Assembly (NCBI GenBank): GCA_902493375.1
Contig: CABUPH010000013.1
Span: forward strand, 1 to 64,000
Source of the DNA: an uncultured Collinsella sp.
GTDB lineage: Bacteria > Actinomycetota > Coriobacteriia > Coriobacteriales > Coriobacteriaceae
Direction of reading: 5' to 3'
Length of the DNA: 64,000 nt
The notes under the pieces are model-generated. The model was not told where the DNA came from and searched no databases. It saw only the letters and a program-made list of their open reading frames with translations. Both the position numbers and the translations under genes were made by a program. Positions within the stretch are counted from its first letter, which is position 1, and the number at the start of each line of letters is the position of its first letter. Below, piece by piece: positions 34,489-42,929 of the stretch.

Positions 34489-36015
34489 TTAATCCGCTCG
34501 ATAGTGCGACCCGAGACTTTCAGTTCGCTTGCGCATGGCTTTGACCATTTCCTGTGCTAGTCGAATCTGCGACTGTAGGCGGGCGAGGGCTGCGATCTCG
34601 CTGTCATCGGTATGCGGCTTGCTCAGCGCCATGGCCTTGTCTTGCAGGCTTTCAAGCTGTTGCAGGGCCTCGGATAGGCCTGTTTCGGTCCTGTTGATCA
34701 TGCAAAAGGTGCTCATCGTGTGCCTAAGGCTGTGTGTCAGGCGTTCGGCATCTGTTGTGGCAATGCCGTACTGGGGGAGGGTGATATCCGCCTTCAGGGC
34801 TGTCTCAGGCTCTTTCTGCGCTGCAAGGGCTGCCGATGCGCCTGCGATGCGTCCGAATACGATGCCGTTGGCGCTTGACAAGCCGCCAATACGGTCGGCG
34901 CCGTGCATGCCGCCTGTCGCCTCGCCGCAAGCGTAGAGGCCTTCAACGCCCGTGTACGCGGTCTTATCGATCTTGATACCGCCGTTAGCAGCGTGGGCGT
35001 ACATCGCAACGCGCATCTCGTCAGTCGGGGCGATGCCGTGCTCGTCTTGCAGCCAGTTGGCAAAGGTCCGCACAAACTCTGGGATATCCTCGCGGGGGAA
35101 GTCGTAGTGGAGTGCCAGGCCTTCGGCACCTGCCTGATCGATGACGAGATCGATAGCGCGGGAGGCCAAGCGTGACGTGAAAGGACCATATCCAGAGCGC
35201 TGCTCGAGCAGGTTGTCCAGCTTGTCGTCGGCAATATCTACCGGCTGGTCTACATGCGCGTAGCGCCAGGTTTTCTCGTTGAAGACCAAGTTACGCCTGG
35301 GCTCGATGAAGCCGGGCATCATCTGCATGAACTCTATATTAGTAAGTGTTGCGCCGTGCGCCAGCGCGATGGCCTGCGAGGAGCTGAGCACATCAGCCGA
35401 CGTAAGGCTGCGCTCGAACAGGCCGCCTGTGCCACCGGCTGCGATGATCGTGGCCTCGGCAGCAAAGGGCACGATTCGATTTTCGGTGAGGTCGTAGAGT
35501 ACGGTTCCGGTTATTCTGCCGTTCGTGTCCTCAACAAGGTCAATAAGCTCATGGCGGGGGAGCAGGCGAATGCCGAGCGACTCGATCCGGGTCGTCAGAG
35601 CGTCCTCAAGGGGCTTGCGGGTGAGGCCGCGCCACATGCGCGTCTTGTGGTCAAAGCAGGCGATAAACTGCTTTTGCTGAGCACTCTCGGCGCTTTGCGG
35701 ACGTTGGAGCTCAACGCCCAGGTCTTGCTCGAGCCATTCAATTGCTTGGGGAATGCCGTGGACAAACGTCTGGACAAGCTCGGGGTCGGCGACGCCGCCA
35801 CCAACGGTCTGAATGGTGTCGATGAGGTCCTGTTCATCGTCTTCGTTAGCGGGTCCGATAAGCCCCAGGCCCCAGGTTCCGGGGAAGAAGCTCGATCCAC
35901 TCATAGCCTTGCCGACGCTTGCCACTGTGACGGTTGCACCCGTGCGTGCCGCTTCGATGGCAGCGCAAAGGCCCCCAATGCCAGCTCCAATTACCAGTAC
36001 ATCAGTCGATTCCAT
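34489..36015 (-). CDS. FAD-dependent oxidoreductase, FrdA/NadB (fumarate reductase/L-aspartate oxidase) superfamily
   Basis: This 508-residue flavoprotein begins with the dinucleotide motif VLVIGAGIGGLCAAIEAARTG (residues 6-26), and has a second FAD contact IIAAGGTGGLFERS near 205, capping-domain residues around NIEFMQMMPGF, and a C-terminal ACGEATGGMHGADRIGGLSSANGIVFGRIAG near 373-400 that closes the flavin site. It lacks a signal peptide and heme motif, so it is cytosolic. Gene context offers no partner (no FrdB or NadA/NadC), so the substrate is open. GAAAGGA precedes the ATG at 36015. Confidence 0.82.
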   Translation of the reverse strand: MESTDVLVIGAGIGGLCAAIEAARTGATVTVASVGKAMSGSSFFPGTWGLGLIGPANEDDEQDLIDTIQTVGGGVADPELVQTFVHGIPQAIEWLEQDLGVELQRPQSAESAQQKQFIACFDHKTRMWRGLTRKPLEDALTTRIESLGIRLLPRHELIDLVEDTNGRITGTVLYDLTENRIVPFAAEATIIAAGGTGGLFERSLTSADVLSSSQAIALAHGATLTNIEFMQMMPGFIEPRRNLVFNEKTWRYAHVDQPVDIADDKLDNLLEQRSGYGPFTSRLASRAIDLVIDQAGAEGLALHYDFPREDIPEFVRTFANWLQDEHGIAPTDEMRVAMYAHAANGGIKIDKTAYTGVEGLYACGEATGGMHGADRIGGLSSANGIVFGRIAGASAALAAQKEPETALKADITLPQYGIATTDAERLTHSLRHTMSTFCMINRTETGLSEALQQLESLQDKAMALSKPHTDDSEIAALARLQSQIRLAQEMVKAMRKRTESLGSHYRAD

Positions 36016-36201
36016 CGGATTCCTTTCTCGTCCGGCGCATTGTCGCACGGGTGATCGGCAATGGGGCCGCAAAGACCCGGCAAATCGGTAAAGGGCAAAT
36101 ATGGCAGGTGGGCGTCATGGACGCTCTGACGCTCCATCTCATCACATCTCGTATTTCGCCGCAACTGACATATCGGCATTAGCTATCCTGCGTCGGTGTA
36201 A

Positions 36202-36236
36202 ACAAAAAGAGCCGCCACCTCGAAAGGTAGCGGCTC
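36202..36236 (-). terminator. Terminator of the GGGtGRT operon
   Basis: GAGCCGCCACCT and AGGTAGCGGCTC pair around CGAA with one mismatch, with a T-run on the minus strand. It lies 35 bases past the stop codon. Confidence 0.85.
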
Positions 36237-36270
36237 CAAGCTCAACTATATGAGCATCGCGCGGGCGCGA

Positions 36271-37275
36271 TTAGGCCTTGAGGGCCTCCTCGACGGCGAC
36301 AGCGCAGGCGACGGTGGCACCGACCATGGGGTTGTTGCCCATGCCGATGAGACCCATCATGTCAACGTGCGCAGGCACGGAGGAAGAACCGGCGAACTGG
36401 GCGTCGGAGTGCATACGGCCCATGGTGTCGGTCATGCCGTAAGAGGCAGGGCCGGCGCCCATGTTGTCCGGGTGCAGGGTACGGCCAGTACCGCCACCAG
36501 AAGCGACGGAGAAGTACTTCTTGCCAGCCTCGATGCGCTCCTTCTTGTAGGTGCCAGCGACGGGGTGCTGGAAGCGCGTGGGGTTGGTGGAGTTACCGGT
36601 GATCGAGATGTCGACGTTCTCGTGCCACATGATGGCAACGCCCTCGCGGACGTCGTCGGAGCCGTAGCAGTTAACGGCAGCGCGGGGACCATCGGAGTAG
36701 GGGATGGTCTCGACGACCTTGAGCTCGCCCGTGTAGTAGTCGAACTGGGTCTTCACGTAGGTGAAGCCGTTGATGCGGGCGATGATCTGAGCAGCGTCCT
36801 TGCCCAGACCGTTGAGGATGACGCGCAGCGGCTTCTTGCGAGCCTTGTTGGCGTTCAGAGCCAGGCCGATAGCGCCCTCGGCGGCAGCGAAGGACTCGTG
36901 GCCGGCCAGGAAGGCGAAGCACTCGGTGTCGTCGGAGAGCAGCATAGCGCCCAGGTTGCCGTGGCCCAGACCGACCTTGCGGTCCTCGGCGACGGAGCCG
37001 GGAACGGTGAAGGCCTGGATGCCCTCGCCGATGATGGCGGCAGCCTCAGAAGCGGACTTAGCGCCACGCTTGACAGCGAGAGCGCAACCGAGGGTGTAGG
37101 CCCACTCGGCGTTCTGGAAGGCGATGGACTGGGTGTTGTTGACGATCTCACGCGGGTTGAAGCCCTTGTCGGTGCAGATCTGCAGAGCTTCCTCGAGGGA
37201 GGCGATGCCGTTGTCGGCGAGGCACTTGTTGATCTTGTCAGCGCGGCGCTCGTAACCTTCGAACGTAACAGTCAT
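36271..37275 (-). CDS. GGGtGRT protein, partner of an Fe-S scaffold-like protein
   Basis: This 334-residue protein carries the diagnostic glycine-rich string ASGGGTGRTLHPDNMGAGPA (near residue 255), after which the family is named, plus GHGNLGAMLLSDDTECFAFLAGHESF near 104 and a C-terminal VPAHVDMMGLIGMGNNPMVGATVACA. The family is found in anaerobic gut bacteria next to an IscU-like scaffold, as here (18 bases between genes). Its biochemical role is, to my knowledge, not established. Codon use is strongly biased to G/C-ending codons, suggesting high expression. Confidence 0.82.
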   Translation of the reverse strand: MTVTFEGYERRADKINKCLADNGIASLEEALQICTDKGFNPREIVNNTQSIAFQNAEWAYTLGCALAVKRGAKSASEAAAIIGEGIQAFTVPGSVAEDRKVGLGHGNLGAMLLSDDTECFAFLAGHESFAAAEGAIGLALNANKARKKPLRVILNGLGKDAAQIIARINGFTYVKTQFDYYTGELKVVETIPYSDGPRAAVNCYGSDDVREGVAIMWHENVDISITGNSTNPTRFQHPVAGTYKKERIEAGKKYFSVASGGGTGRTLHPDNMGAGPASYGMTDTMGRMHSDAQFAGSSSVPAHVDMMGLIGMGNNPMVGATVACAVAVEEALKA

Positions 37276-37293
37276 AGTTATTTCCCTCCCTTT

Positions 37294-38028
37294 CTACTCG
37301 TGAACCGGGAACACGCTGGCGACGGAGTGAGTCTCCTCGTCGGTGCGCGGGTCGATGTACTTGGCAGCGTTCTCCCACTGACCATAGTGGCCCATAGCGC
37401 CAGCGATGGCCTCCTCGGGGGTCTTGCCGGCCTTGACGGCGTCGGTGAACTTGCCGAGGTTCAGGAACTCGAATGCGATGATCTCGTTCTTGTCGTTGAG
37501 AGCCATGCGGGTGACGTAGCCCTGAGCGAGCTCGAGGTAACGAGCGCCCTTGGCCTTGGTGCCGAACATGGTGCCGACCTGAGAGCGAAGGCCCTTGCCG
37601 AGGTCGTCGAGGGAGGCGCCCACGGGCAGGCCGCCCTCGGAGAACGCGGTCTGGCTGCGGCCGTAAACGATCTGCAGGAAGATCTCGCGCATAGCAACGT
37701 TGATGGCGTCGCAGACGAGGTCGGTGTTGAGGGCCTCGAGGATGGTCTTACCGGGAAGGATCTCGGAAGCCATGGCGGCAGAGTGGGTCATGCCCGAGCA
37801 GCCGATGGTCTCAACGAGGGCCTCCTCGATGATGCCGTCCTTGACGTTCAGCGTGAGCTTGCAGGCGCCCTGCTGAGGTGCGCACCAACCCACACCGTGC
37901 GTAAGACCGGAGATGTCGGAAATCTCCTTAGCCTGGACCCACTTGCCCTCCTCGGGGATGGGTGCGGGGCCGTGGTATGCACCCTTGGCAACGGGGCACA
38001 TGTTCTCCACTTCCTGTGAGTACTGCAT
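37294..38028 (-). CDS. IscU/NifU-like iron-sulfur cluster scaffold protein, GGGtGRT-associated
   Basis: This 244-residue protein has a scaffold-like domain with WCAPQQGACKLTLNVKDGIIEEALVETIGCSGMTHSAAMASEILPG (about residues 40-85). The Cys residues at about 40, 47 and 69 are candidates for cluster ligands, and CDAIN near 97 for another. The C-terminal half (about 120-244) has no domain I recognise. The start at 38028 is chosen for GAGAGGAGAGG before the ATG. It is the promoter-proximal gene of a two-gene operon and is distinct from the sufU scaffold at 39909. Confidence 0.8.
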   Translation of the reverse strand: MQYSQEVENMCPVAKGAYHGPAPIPEEGKWVQAKEISDISGLTHGVGWCAPQQGACKLTLNVKDGIIEEALVETIGCSGMTHSAAMASEILPGKTILEALNTDLVCDAINVAMREIFLQIVYGRSQTAFSEGGLPVGASLDDLGKGLRSQVGTMFGTKAKGARYLELAQGYVTRMALNDKNEIIAFEFLNLGKFTDAVKAGKTPEEAIAGAMGHYGQWENAAKYIDPRTDEETHSVASVFPVHE

Positions 38029-38435
38029 GCCTCTCCTCTCTATCGTGTTGGCGTCCCGTCTGGGGGTCGTGGCTGGCGATTGCCGGGCGACCCTTCGAAA
38101 GGGACATGACATGCAGCCCCTATAATACCGCGAAATGCACGGAATATTCGGCGAACGGCTCAGTTTTCGTAGCGAGAAGTCCGGAAGTTTTAATTGAAAC
38201 GGTTTAACGCTATGTTCTGTGGTCGCGAACTTCCGTAGAGGGGGGGGGTCCGTCTTGGGCAAGCTTTTGGCCGGCTCTTGTAAGTGTTGCACGGGTTGAC
38301 CTGTTGCAACGGTGCCGTTCGCCGCCTGTTTACTGCCTTTGGCCGCGCGAGTGTATTGTTTTGCGTGAATGTTTTGATGGCACGCTTCAATCGTGCTGTA
38401 TTGGATGGCGAGCAGATCCCGGCGAAGGGAGCGCC
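38029..38435. other. Intergenic region with promoter signals and a nine-G run
   Basis: These 407 bases separate divergent genes. TATAAT at 38121-38126 is a good -10 box on the plus strand (TATTAT on the minus). A run of nine G lies at 38240-38248. No protein gene or clear repeat is visible. Confidence 0.5.
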
Positions 38436-39248
38436 ATGCAGCGTGTTTGGAGAACGGTCACCGGCTTTTACCATGTCTGTGCCCGCGGTACGGGTAAGCA
38501 GCTCATCTTTGAGGGCGATGAAGACCGGTGGGAGTTTTTGGAGCTGATGCGCGAGTGCTGCCGCGAGGAGGGTGTGACGGTTATCGCTTGGTGCCTTATG
38601 GGCAATCACGTGCATTTGGTGCTTGCAGATTACGAGGACAGGATGAGTGCGGCGATGCATCGGCTGCTTTTGACGTACGCGCGGCGGTTCAATAAACGCA
38701 CGGGGCGCACAGGCCATCTGTTCCAGAACCGTTTTGACCGGCGCTCGCTCGATACCGACTGGCAGGTGATGGAGGCTATTCGCTCCGTACACGCCGATCC
38801 GCAGGAGGCTGGCATCAGCTTAATCGAGCGTTATCCCTGGAGCAGCTTTGCGGAGCATTTGTGCGCTTACGACGGTGACGCGGCTGATGTCGCGAGGGGA
38901 TTTTCTGATCCTTCTTGCGTGCTTGAGCTTTTTGGTTCTGCCGAGGGCTTTATTACCCATTCGCTGTCGACGCCCGACGGCGGCGAGCCAGCACTGGGCG
39001 ATATGAAAGAGACGGAGTGGGAACGCCACGCCTTTGCCGGCAAGTTGGCGAAGAGCCTCGGGGTTCCGCTCAACGTGGTTAAAGCCGCGCCGTCGGCGCA
39101 GCGCAATATCGTCATTCTTGGATTGCACGATGCCGGTTTTACGGTGCGTCAGATTGAGCGGTATACCGGGATTGGCAAAAGTACCGTCTCTCGTATCGTG
39201 CGCGCCCGCGCGCGAACGGCGATGCGGGCTGGCGGAAACGTGATGTAG
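38436..39248 (+). CDS. REP-associated tyrosine transposase-like protein (RAYT), second copy
   Basis: This 270-residue Y1_Tnp-domain protein starts MQRVWRTVTGFYHVCARGTG and has VIAWCLMGNHVHLVLADYED (HUH motif HVH, near residue 50), LTYARRFNKRTGRTGHLFQNRFDRRSLD, and EAIRSVHADPQEAGI in place of the YIHLNP motif of its relative at 21352. The canonical Tyr is therefore replaced by SVHADP here and activity is doubtful. The C-terminus (TVRQIERYTGIGKSTVSRIVRARAR) is a helix-turn-helix. The ATG at 38436 follows GAAGGGAG. No type B repeats flank it. Confidence 0.85.
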   Translation: MQRVWRTVTGFYHVCARGTGKQLIFEGDEDRWEFLELMRECCREEGVTVIAWCLMGNHVHLVLADYEDRMSAAMHRLLLTYARRFNKRTGRTGHLFQNRFDRRSLDTDWQVMEAIRSVHADPQEAGISLIERYPWSSFAEHLCAYDGDAADVARGFSDPSCVLELFGSAEGFITHSLSTPDGGEPALGDMKETEWERHAFAGKLAKSLGVPLNVVKAAPSAQRNIVILGLHDAGFTVRQIERYTGIGKSTVSRIVRARARTAMRAGGNVM

Positions 39249-39845
39249 GGTCGCCTTTTCACCGCAGCTGGGGTCGTCCATACGCCGCAACCAGCGTTCA
39301 AAAGCTTGCTGAGGTAACTGCACTTCTTAATATGCATAGAAAAATCGCCATCTTGCATATAATAACGGCTCGGTCCGGGTTTGCCCGTGCCTACCCCCGT
39401 CTGCGCCGTGCAAAAAACGGAGTTTTCAGCATCGTGGTGCTGTCGGCACCGCCGCAATCTTGCAACATGCGGGCCCCGAAGCTATTGATCCCTGTCGTTG
39501 CGCCCTTGAAGCACGTGCCTGCGTCCCGTCAGACCGCGATGTCTGTTCTAAAACACAATATATATGCGCCTGGAGACGTTGATTAACGTTTCCGATGCGT
39601 ATACACACAGCTTGGCGTGCTGAATACTCGCAAAAATGCACGCCGCTCCCTATGGGACCCGTCTGCGGTAGGCGCGAAGCGAGTCGGAGCTTCGCAGAAC
39701 GGGGCTTGGCGCATTGCTTGGCGGGCCCGGGGCCCTGCCGCAGGCCTTTGGTGCTGTGGAAAACGCCCGTGTTCGCGTCTGGCTGTGTGGCAAATGTCAG
39801 ACGGGGCGCCGGACGCGCGGACTTTGTGCGTCCGCGCTCATTAGG
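39249..39845. other. Long intergenic stretch without recognisable gene
   Basis: These 597 bases contain an isolated TATAAT (39358-39363) and several short reading frames with Arg/Pro/Ser-rich, family-less translations. I see no tRNA, repeat family or conserved coding signal. It may be decayed sequence next to the RAYT gene. Confidence 0.45.
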
Positions 39846-39880
39846 TAAAAACAGAGCCGCCCGTAACGGGCGGCTCGGCA
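39846..39880 (-). terminator. Terminator of the suf operon
   Basis: GAGCCGCCCG (39854-39863) pairs with CGGGCGGCTC (39867-39876), with a T-run on the minus strand, 29 bases past the sufU stop. Confidence 0.88.
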
Positions 39881-39908
39881 ATCAAAAACCTTGGATTCGG
39901 GGCATAAG

Positions 39909-40343
39909 CTACTGGTTTGTTTGCCCCTCGAGCATGCCGTCGAGGGTGCGCCAGGCGAGCTCGGCGCATTTGACGCGGGCGGGCATGTGCGAGATGTCCT
40001 GGAGCTGGGCGGCTTCGTCCAGGTCTTCCAGGTCGTCCTCGGAGAGCTTCTCGCCGCGGATCATGGCGAGGAAGAGTCCCGCCAAGCGACGCGCCTCCTC
40101 GACGGTCTCGCCGGTGATGAGGTCGGCCATGATGTCGGCGCTGGCCTGGCTTATGGCGCAGCCGTGCCCGGTAAACGAGGCTTCCTCGATTACATCGTTC
40201 TCGACACGCAGCTGCAAGGTGAGCTCGTCTCCGCAGCTGGGGTTGATACCGTCGTGCTCGTGCGTGGGAGCATCCATCTCGTACTTATAGTCGGGGTGCG
40301 AGTTGTGCTCCATAAACGTGGTGGAGGTGTACAGATTACCCAT
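39909..40343 (-). CDS. sufU: SUF-system Fe-S scaffold/sulfur-transfer protein SufU
   Basis: This 144-residue IscU-like protein has the three conserved Cys: INPSCGDELTL (near 38), GHGCAISQASADIM (near 64), and VKCAELAW near 126. The insertion between the second and third Cys is typical of SufU, which in Gram-positives binds zinc and accepts sulfur from SufS. It overlaps the sufS stop by eight bases (ATGGGTAA), so the two are translationally coupled. It is the last gene of sufCBDSU. Confidence 0.93.
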   Translation of the reverse strand: MGNLYTSTTFMEHNSHPDYKYEMDAPTHEHDGINPSCGDELTLQLRVENDVIEEASFTGHGCAISQASADIMADLITGETVEEARRLAGLFLAMIRGEKLSEDDLEDLDEAAQLQDISHMPARVKCAELAWRTLDGMLEGQTNQ

Positions 40344-41661
40344 TGAACGTGCTCCAAACGTGATGCAGGCCGGCGATGAACTTGTCGATGTCGGCCTTGT
40401 CGTTGTAGAAGGCCACGCTGGCGCGGCAGCAGGCAAGGTTCTCGACGCCCAGCCAGGTAAGCAGCGGCTGCGCGCAGTGGTGACCGGCGCGGATGCAGAC
40501 GCCGTCCATGTCCATGATGCTCGCGACGTCGTGCGGGTGGATGCCCTTGACGTTAAAGCTCACAACGCCGTGGTGGTTGTCCCAATAGATGGAGCCGATG
40601 ATCTGGACAAAGTCGAGCTGCATGAGTTCGCCCATCAGATAGTGGACGAGTGCCTGCTCGCGTGCCTGGATGTTCTCGTAACCCACGGTGTTGACAAGGT
40701 AGTCGAGTGCCGCACCTGTGGCGAAGATGCCGGCGGCGTCCTGCGTGCCAGCCTCGAATTTCTCGGGGACGGGCGCCCAGACGGCGTCCTGCTCGGTGAC
40801 CGAATCGATCATCTCGCCACCGGTGAGCATGGGCGGCATGGTGTTCAGCAGGTCCATCTTGCCCCACAGCACGCCGATGCCCATGGGGCCCATGGCCTTG
40901 TGTGCGCTAAAGGCAAAGAAGTCGGCTCCCAGGTCGGCCACATCGACCGGCATGTGCGGCAGCGACTGTGCGCCGTCGACGACCAGATAGCCGCCGTACT
41001 TGTGGACGAGCTTGCCGAGGTTCTTGACCGGGTTCTCGACGCCCAGCACGTTAGAAACCTGACCCACGGCCAGAATCTTGGTCTTGGGACCAACCTTGGT
41101 AAGAACCTCCTCGGTGGTGAGCTGGCCGGTCTTGGTGGGGTAGAGGTAGACGAGCTTGGCGCCGGTTTCGCGGCAGACCTGCTGCCACGGGATTAGGTTG
41201 GAGTGGTGCTCCATGATGGTGATGACGACCTCGTCACCGGGCTCGAGCACCGTGGGTGCAAAGCTCTTGGCGACCAGGTTGAGCGACTCGCTCGTGTTGC
41301 GGGTGAAGACGACCTCGTTGGCCTGGGAAGCGCCGATGAGGTCGGCGATCTGCTGGCGGACCTTCGCGATGGCGTCGGTGGCCTCGACGGACAGCGAGTA
41401 CAGTCCGCGCAGGGGGTTGGCGTTCATACGCTGGTAGAAGTCACGCTCGGCGTCGAGCACACAGGCAGGGCGCTGCGCGGTGGCGGCGCTATCGAGGAAG
41501 GCGATCTCGGGGTGCTGCTGAAACAGCGGGAACTGGCCCTTGTAGGGGTTGGTCTCGATATCTACGGTAGGCCAGCCGCGCGAAGCCTCGTCGCTGGCGT
41601 CGAGCTCCATGGGCTCGGGGGCGGTACAGGTGTCGCATTTAACGTGCTCGGTGTCGATCAT
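40336..41661 (-). CDS. sufS: Cysteine desulfurase SufS
   Basis: This 441-residue PLP enzyme takes sulfur from cysteine for cluster assembly. FLDSAATAQRP near residue 54, TRNTSESLNLVAKS near 122, ITIMEHHSNLIPWQQ near 150, VDGAQSLPHMPVD near 228, AFSAHKAMGPMGIGVLWG (Schiff-base Lys) near 250, and the catalytic-loop Cys in IRAGHHCAQPLL near 390 all match the SufS class. It has an N-terminal extension of about 45 residues including CDTC. Its start overlaps the sufD stop by four bases (ATGA). Confidence 0.94.
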   Translation of the reverse strand: MIDTEHVKCDTCTAPEPMELDASDEASRGWPTVDIETNPYKGQFPLFQQHPEIAFLDSAATAQRPACVLDAERDFYQRMNANPLRGLYSLSVEATDAIAKVRQQIADLIGASQANEVVFTRNTSESLNLVAKSFAPTVLEPGDEVVITIMEHHSNLIPWQQVCRETGAKLVYLYPTKTGQLTTEEVLTKVGPKTKILAVGQVSNVLGVENPVKNLGKLVHKYGGYLVVDGAQSLPHMPVDVADLGADFFAFSAHKAMGPMGIGVLWGKMDLLNTMPPMLTGGEMIDSVTEQDAVWAPVPEKFEAGTQDAAGIFATGAALDYLVNTVGYENIQAREQALVHYLMGELMQLDFVQIIGSIYWDNHHGVVSFNVKGIHPHDVASIMDMDGVCIRAGHHCAQPLLTWLGVENLACCRASVAFYNDKADIDKFIAGLHHVWSTFNG

Positions 41662-42929
41662 GCGAGCTCCTCTTCAAAGTTGTCGATCAGGTTGTTGCCC
41701 AGGCGGACGACGGCGGCGCGGGTGCGCTTGTCGGTCGCGGAAAGTGCGGCGTCCTCCAGCTTGGCGCGGATGAACAGGTCCTCGGCGGCGTTTTGGTCAA
41801 GGCCGCGGCAGGCGAGGTAGAACAGCTGCTCGTCGCGGACGTGACCGATGGTGGCGCCGTGGTTGCCGGCGACGTCGTCCTCGTCGCAGAGAATGACGGG
41901 AACGGTCTTGTTGTCGACGCCCTTGTTGGCCAAAAGCACCGTCTCGCGCTCGGTGCCGGTTGCACCCTTGCAGCCGTGCACGAGGTCGATGGTGCCGCGG
42001 TAGACCTTCTTGGACGTGCCGGTCAGCACGCCGTTGGCGTCGATCTCGCACTCGGTCTTGCGACCGCGGTGGCGCAGCTCGTAGTTAAAGTCGCGCACCT
42101 GCTCTCGGGCGCCCAGGTAGTCAGTATCGATGGCGATCTTGGCGGTATCGCCCAGCAGGTCGCCGGCAAGGCCGGTGGCGCTGGCGCCAGCACCCAGGAC
42201 GGTGTGCTGCACGTTGACGCGCGCGCCCTCGTCCAGGAACAGGCCGGTGTCGTCGAGCGCGATCCAGCTATCGTCGAGCGTCTGCGTGCAGGTCACGTTG
42301 ACGGTGGCGTACTCGTGGGCGCACACGCGTAGCACGGAGCCCACGACACCCTCGCCGGCAACGGGGGAGTCTAGGGCGATCTGCAGGTCGAGCGTTGCCT
42401 GTGGGCGGGCGACGACGTCGACGGCGGCGATGGCCGCGGCGGCATCGACACCGCTCACACGTACGGTAACCGTGGCGTGCTGGTATGCGGGCACATCGAT
42501 GACGATGCGCTTGGTAGCGTGCTCGGCCAAGTAGGCGTAGGCAGCCTCGCCCATGCCGGTTTCGAAGGCTTCAGCAGGGGAGAGCTCCTCCTCGAGCTTG
42601 ATGGCACCGGCCTGGTAGACAGAGGTGGCGGGCACGTCGAGCTCGGTCTCGGGCGTGATGCGGGCGCGGTCGGCGGCGTCGCCGGGGGCGGAGGCGCGGC
42701 GCTCGGGGAAGCGCTCGGCCATGGCGTCCATGGCGGCGTCGAACGCGTCTGTCACGCCAGTAAACTGCTCGTCCAAGCCCTCGACCTCAATGGTCTCGGC
42801 GGGAGCGGCGGCAAGCTCGTCAGAGAGCTCGAGCTTGGTCTGATTCATTTTCAACCAGCCCCAGGTTGCTGCGGGCATCGCGTTGACCTGCTCGAGCGTG
42901 GTAGCAGCGGTGTTGGTTTCCTGTTTCAT
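41658..42929 (-). CDS. sufD: Fe-S cluster assembly protein SufD
   Basis: This 423-residue beta-helical protein is a partner of SufB in the SufBCD scaffold. The C-terminal region with YELRHRGRKTECEIDANGVLTGTSKKVYRGTIDLVHGCKGATGTE (near 275-320) and VPVILCDEDDVAGNHGATIGHVRDEQLFYLACRGLDQNAAEDL (near 340-385) is the SufB/D core with the conserved His. The N-terminal third is variable and Ala-rich, as usual for SufD. It overlaps sufB by one base and sufS by four. Confidence 0.92.
   Translation of the reverse strand: MKQETNTAATTLEQVNAMPAATWGWLKMNQTKLELSDELAAAPAETIEVEGLDEQFTGVTDAFDAAMDAMAERFPERRASAPGDAADRARITPETELDVPATSVYQAGAIKLEEELSPAEAFETGMGEAAYAYLAEHATKRIVIDVPAYQHATVTVRVSGVDAAAAIAAVDVVARPQATLDLQIALDSPVAGEGVVGSVLRVCAHEYATVNVTCTQTLDDSWIALDDTGLFLDEGARVNVQHTVLGAGASATGLAGDLLGDTAKIAIDTDYLGAREQVRDFNYELRHRGRKTECEIDANGVLTGTSKKVYRGTIDLVHGCKGATGTERETVLLANKGVDNKTVPVILCDEDDVAGNHGATIGHVRDEQLFYLACRGLDQNAAEDLFIRAKLEDAALSATDKRTRAAVVRLGNNLIDNFEEELA

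Noticed and set aside
39426..39881. Minus-strand 151-codon frame in the gap before sufU
   Set aside because: Its translation is Arg/Pro/Ser-rich with no family, no ribosome site, and it covers the suf terminator.
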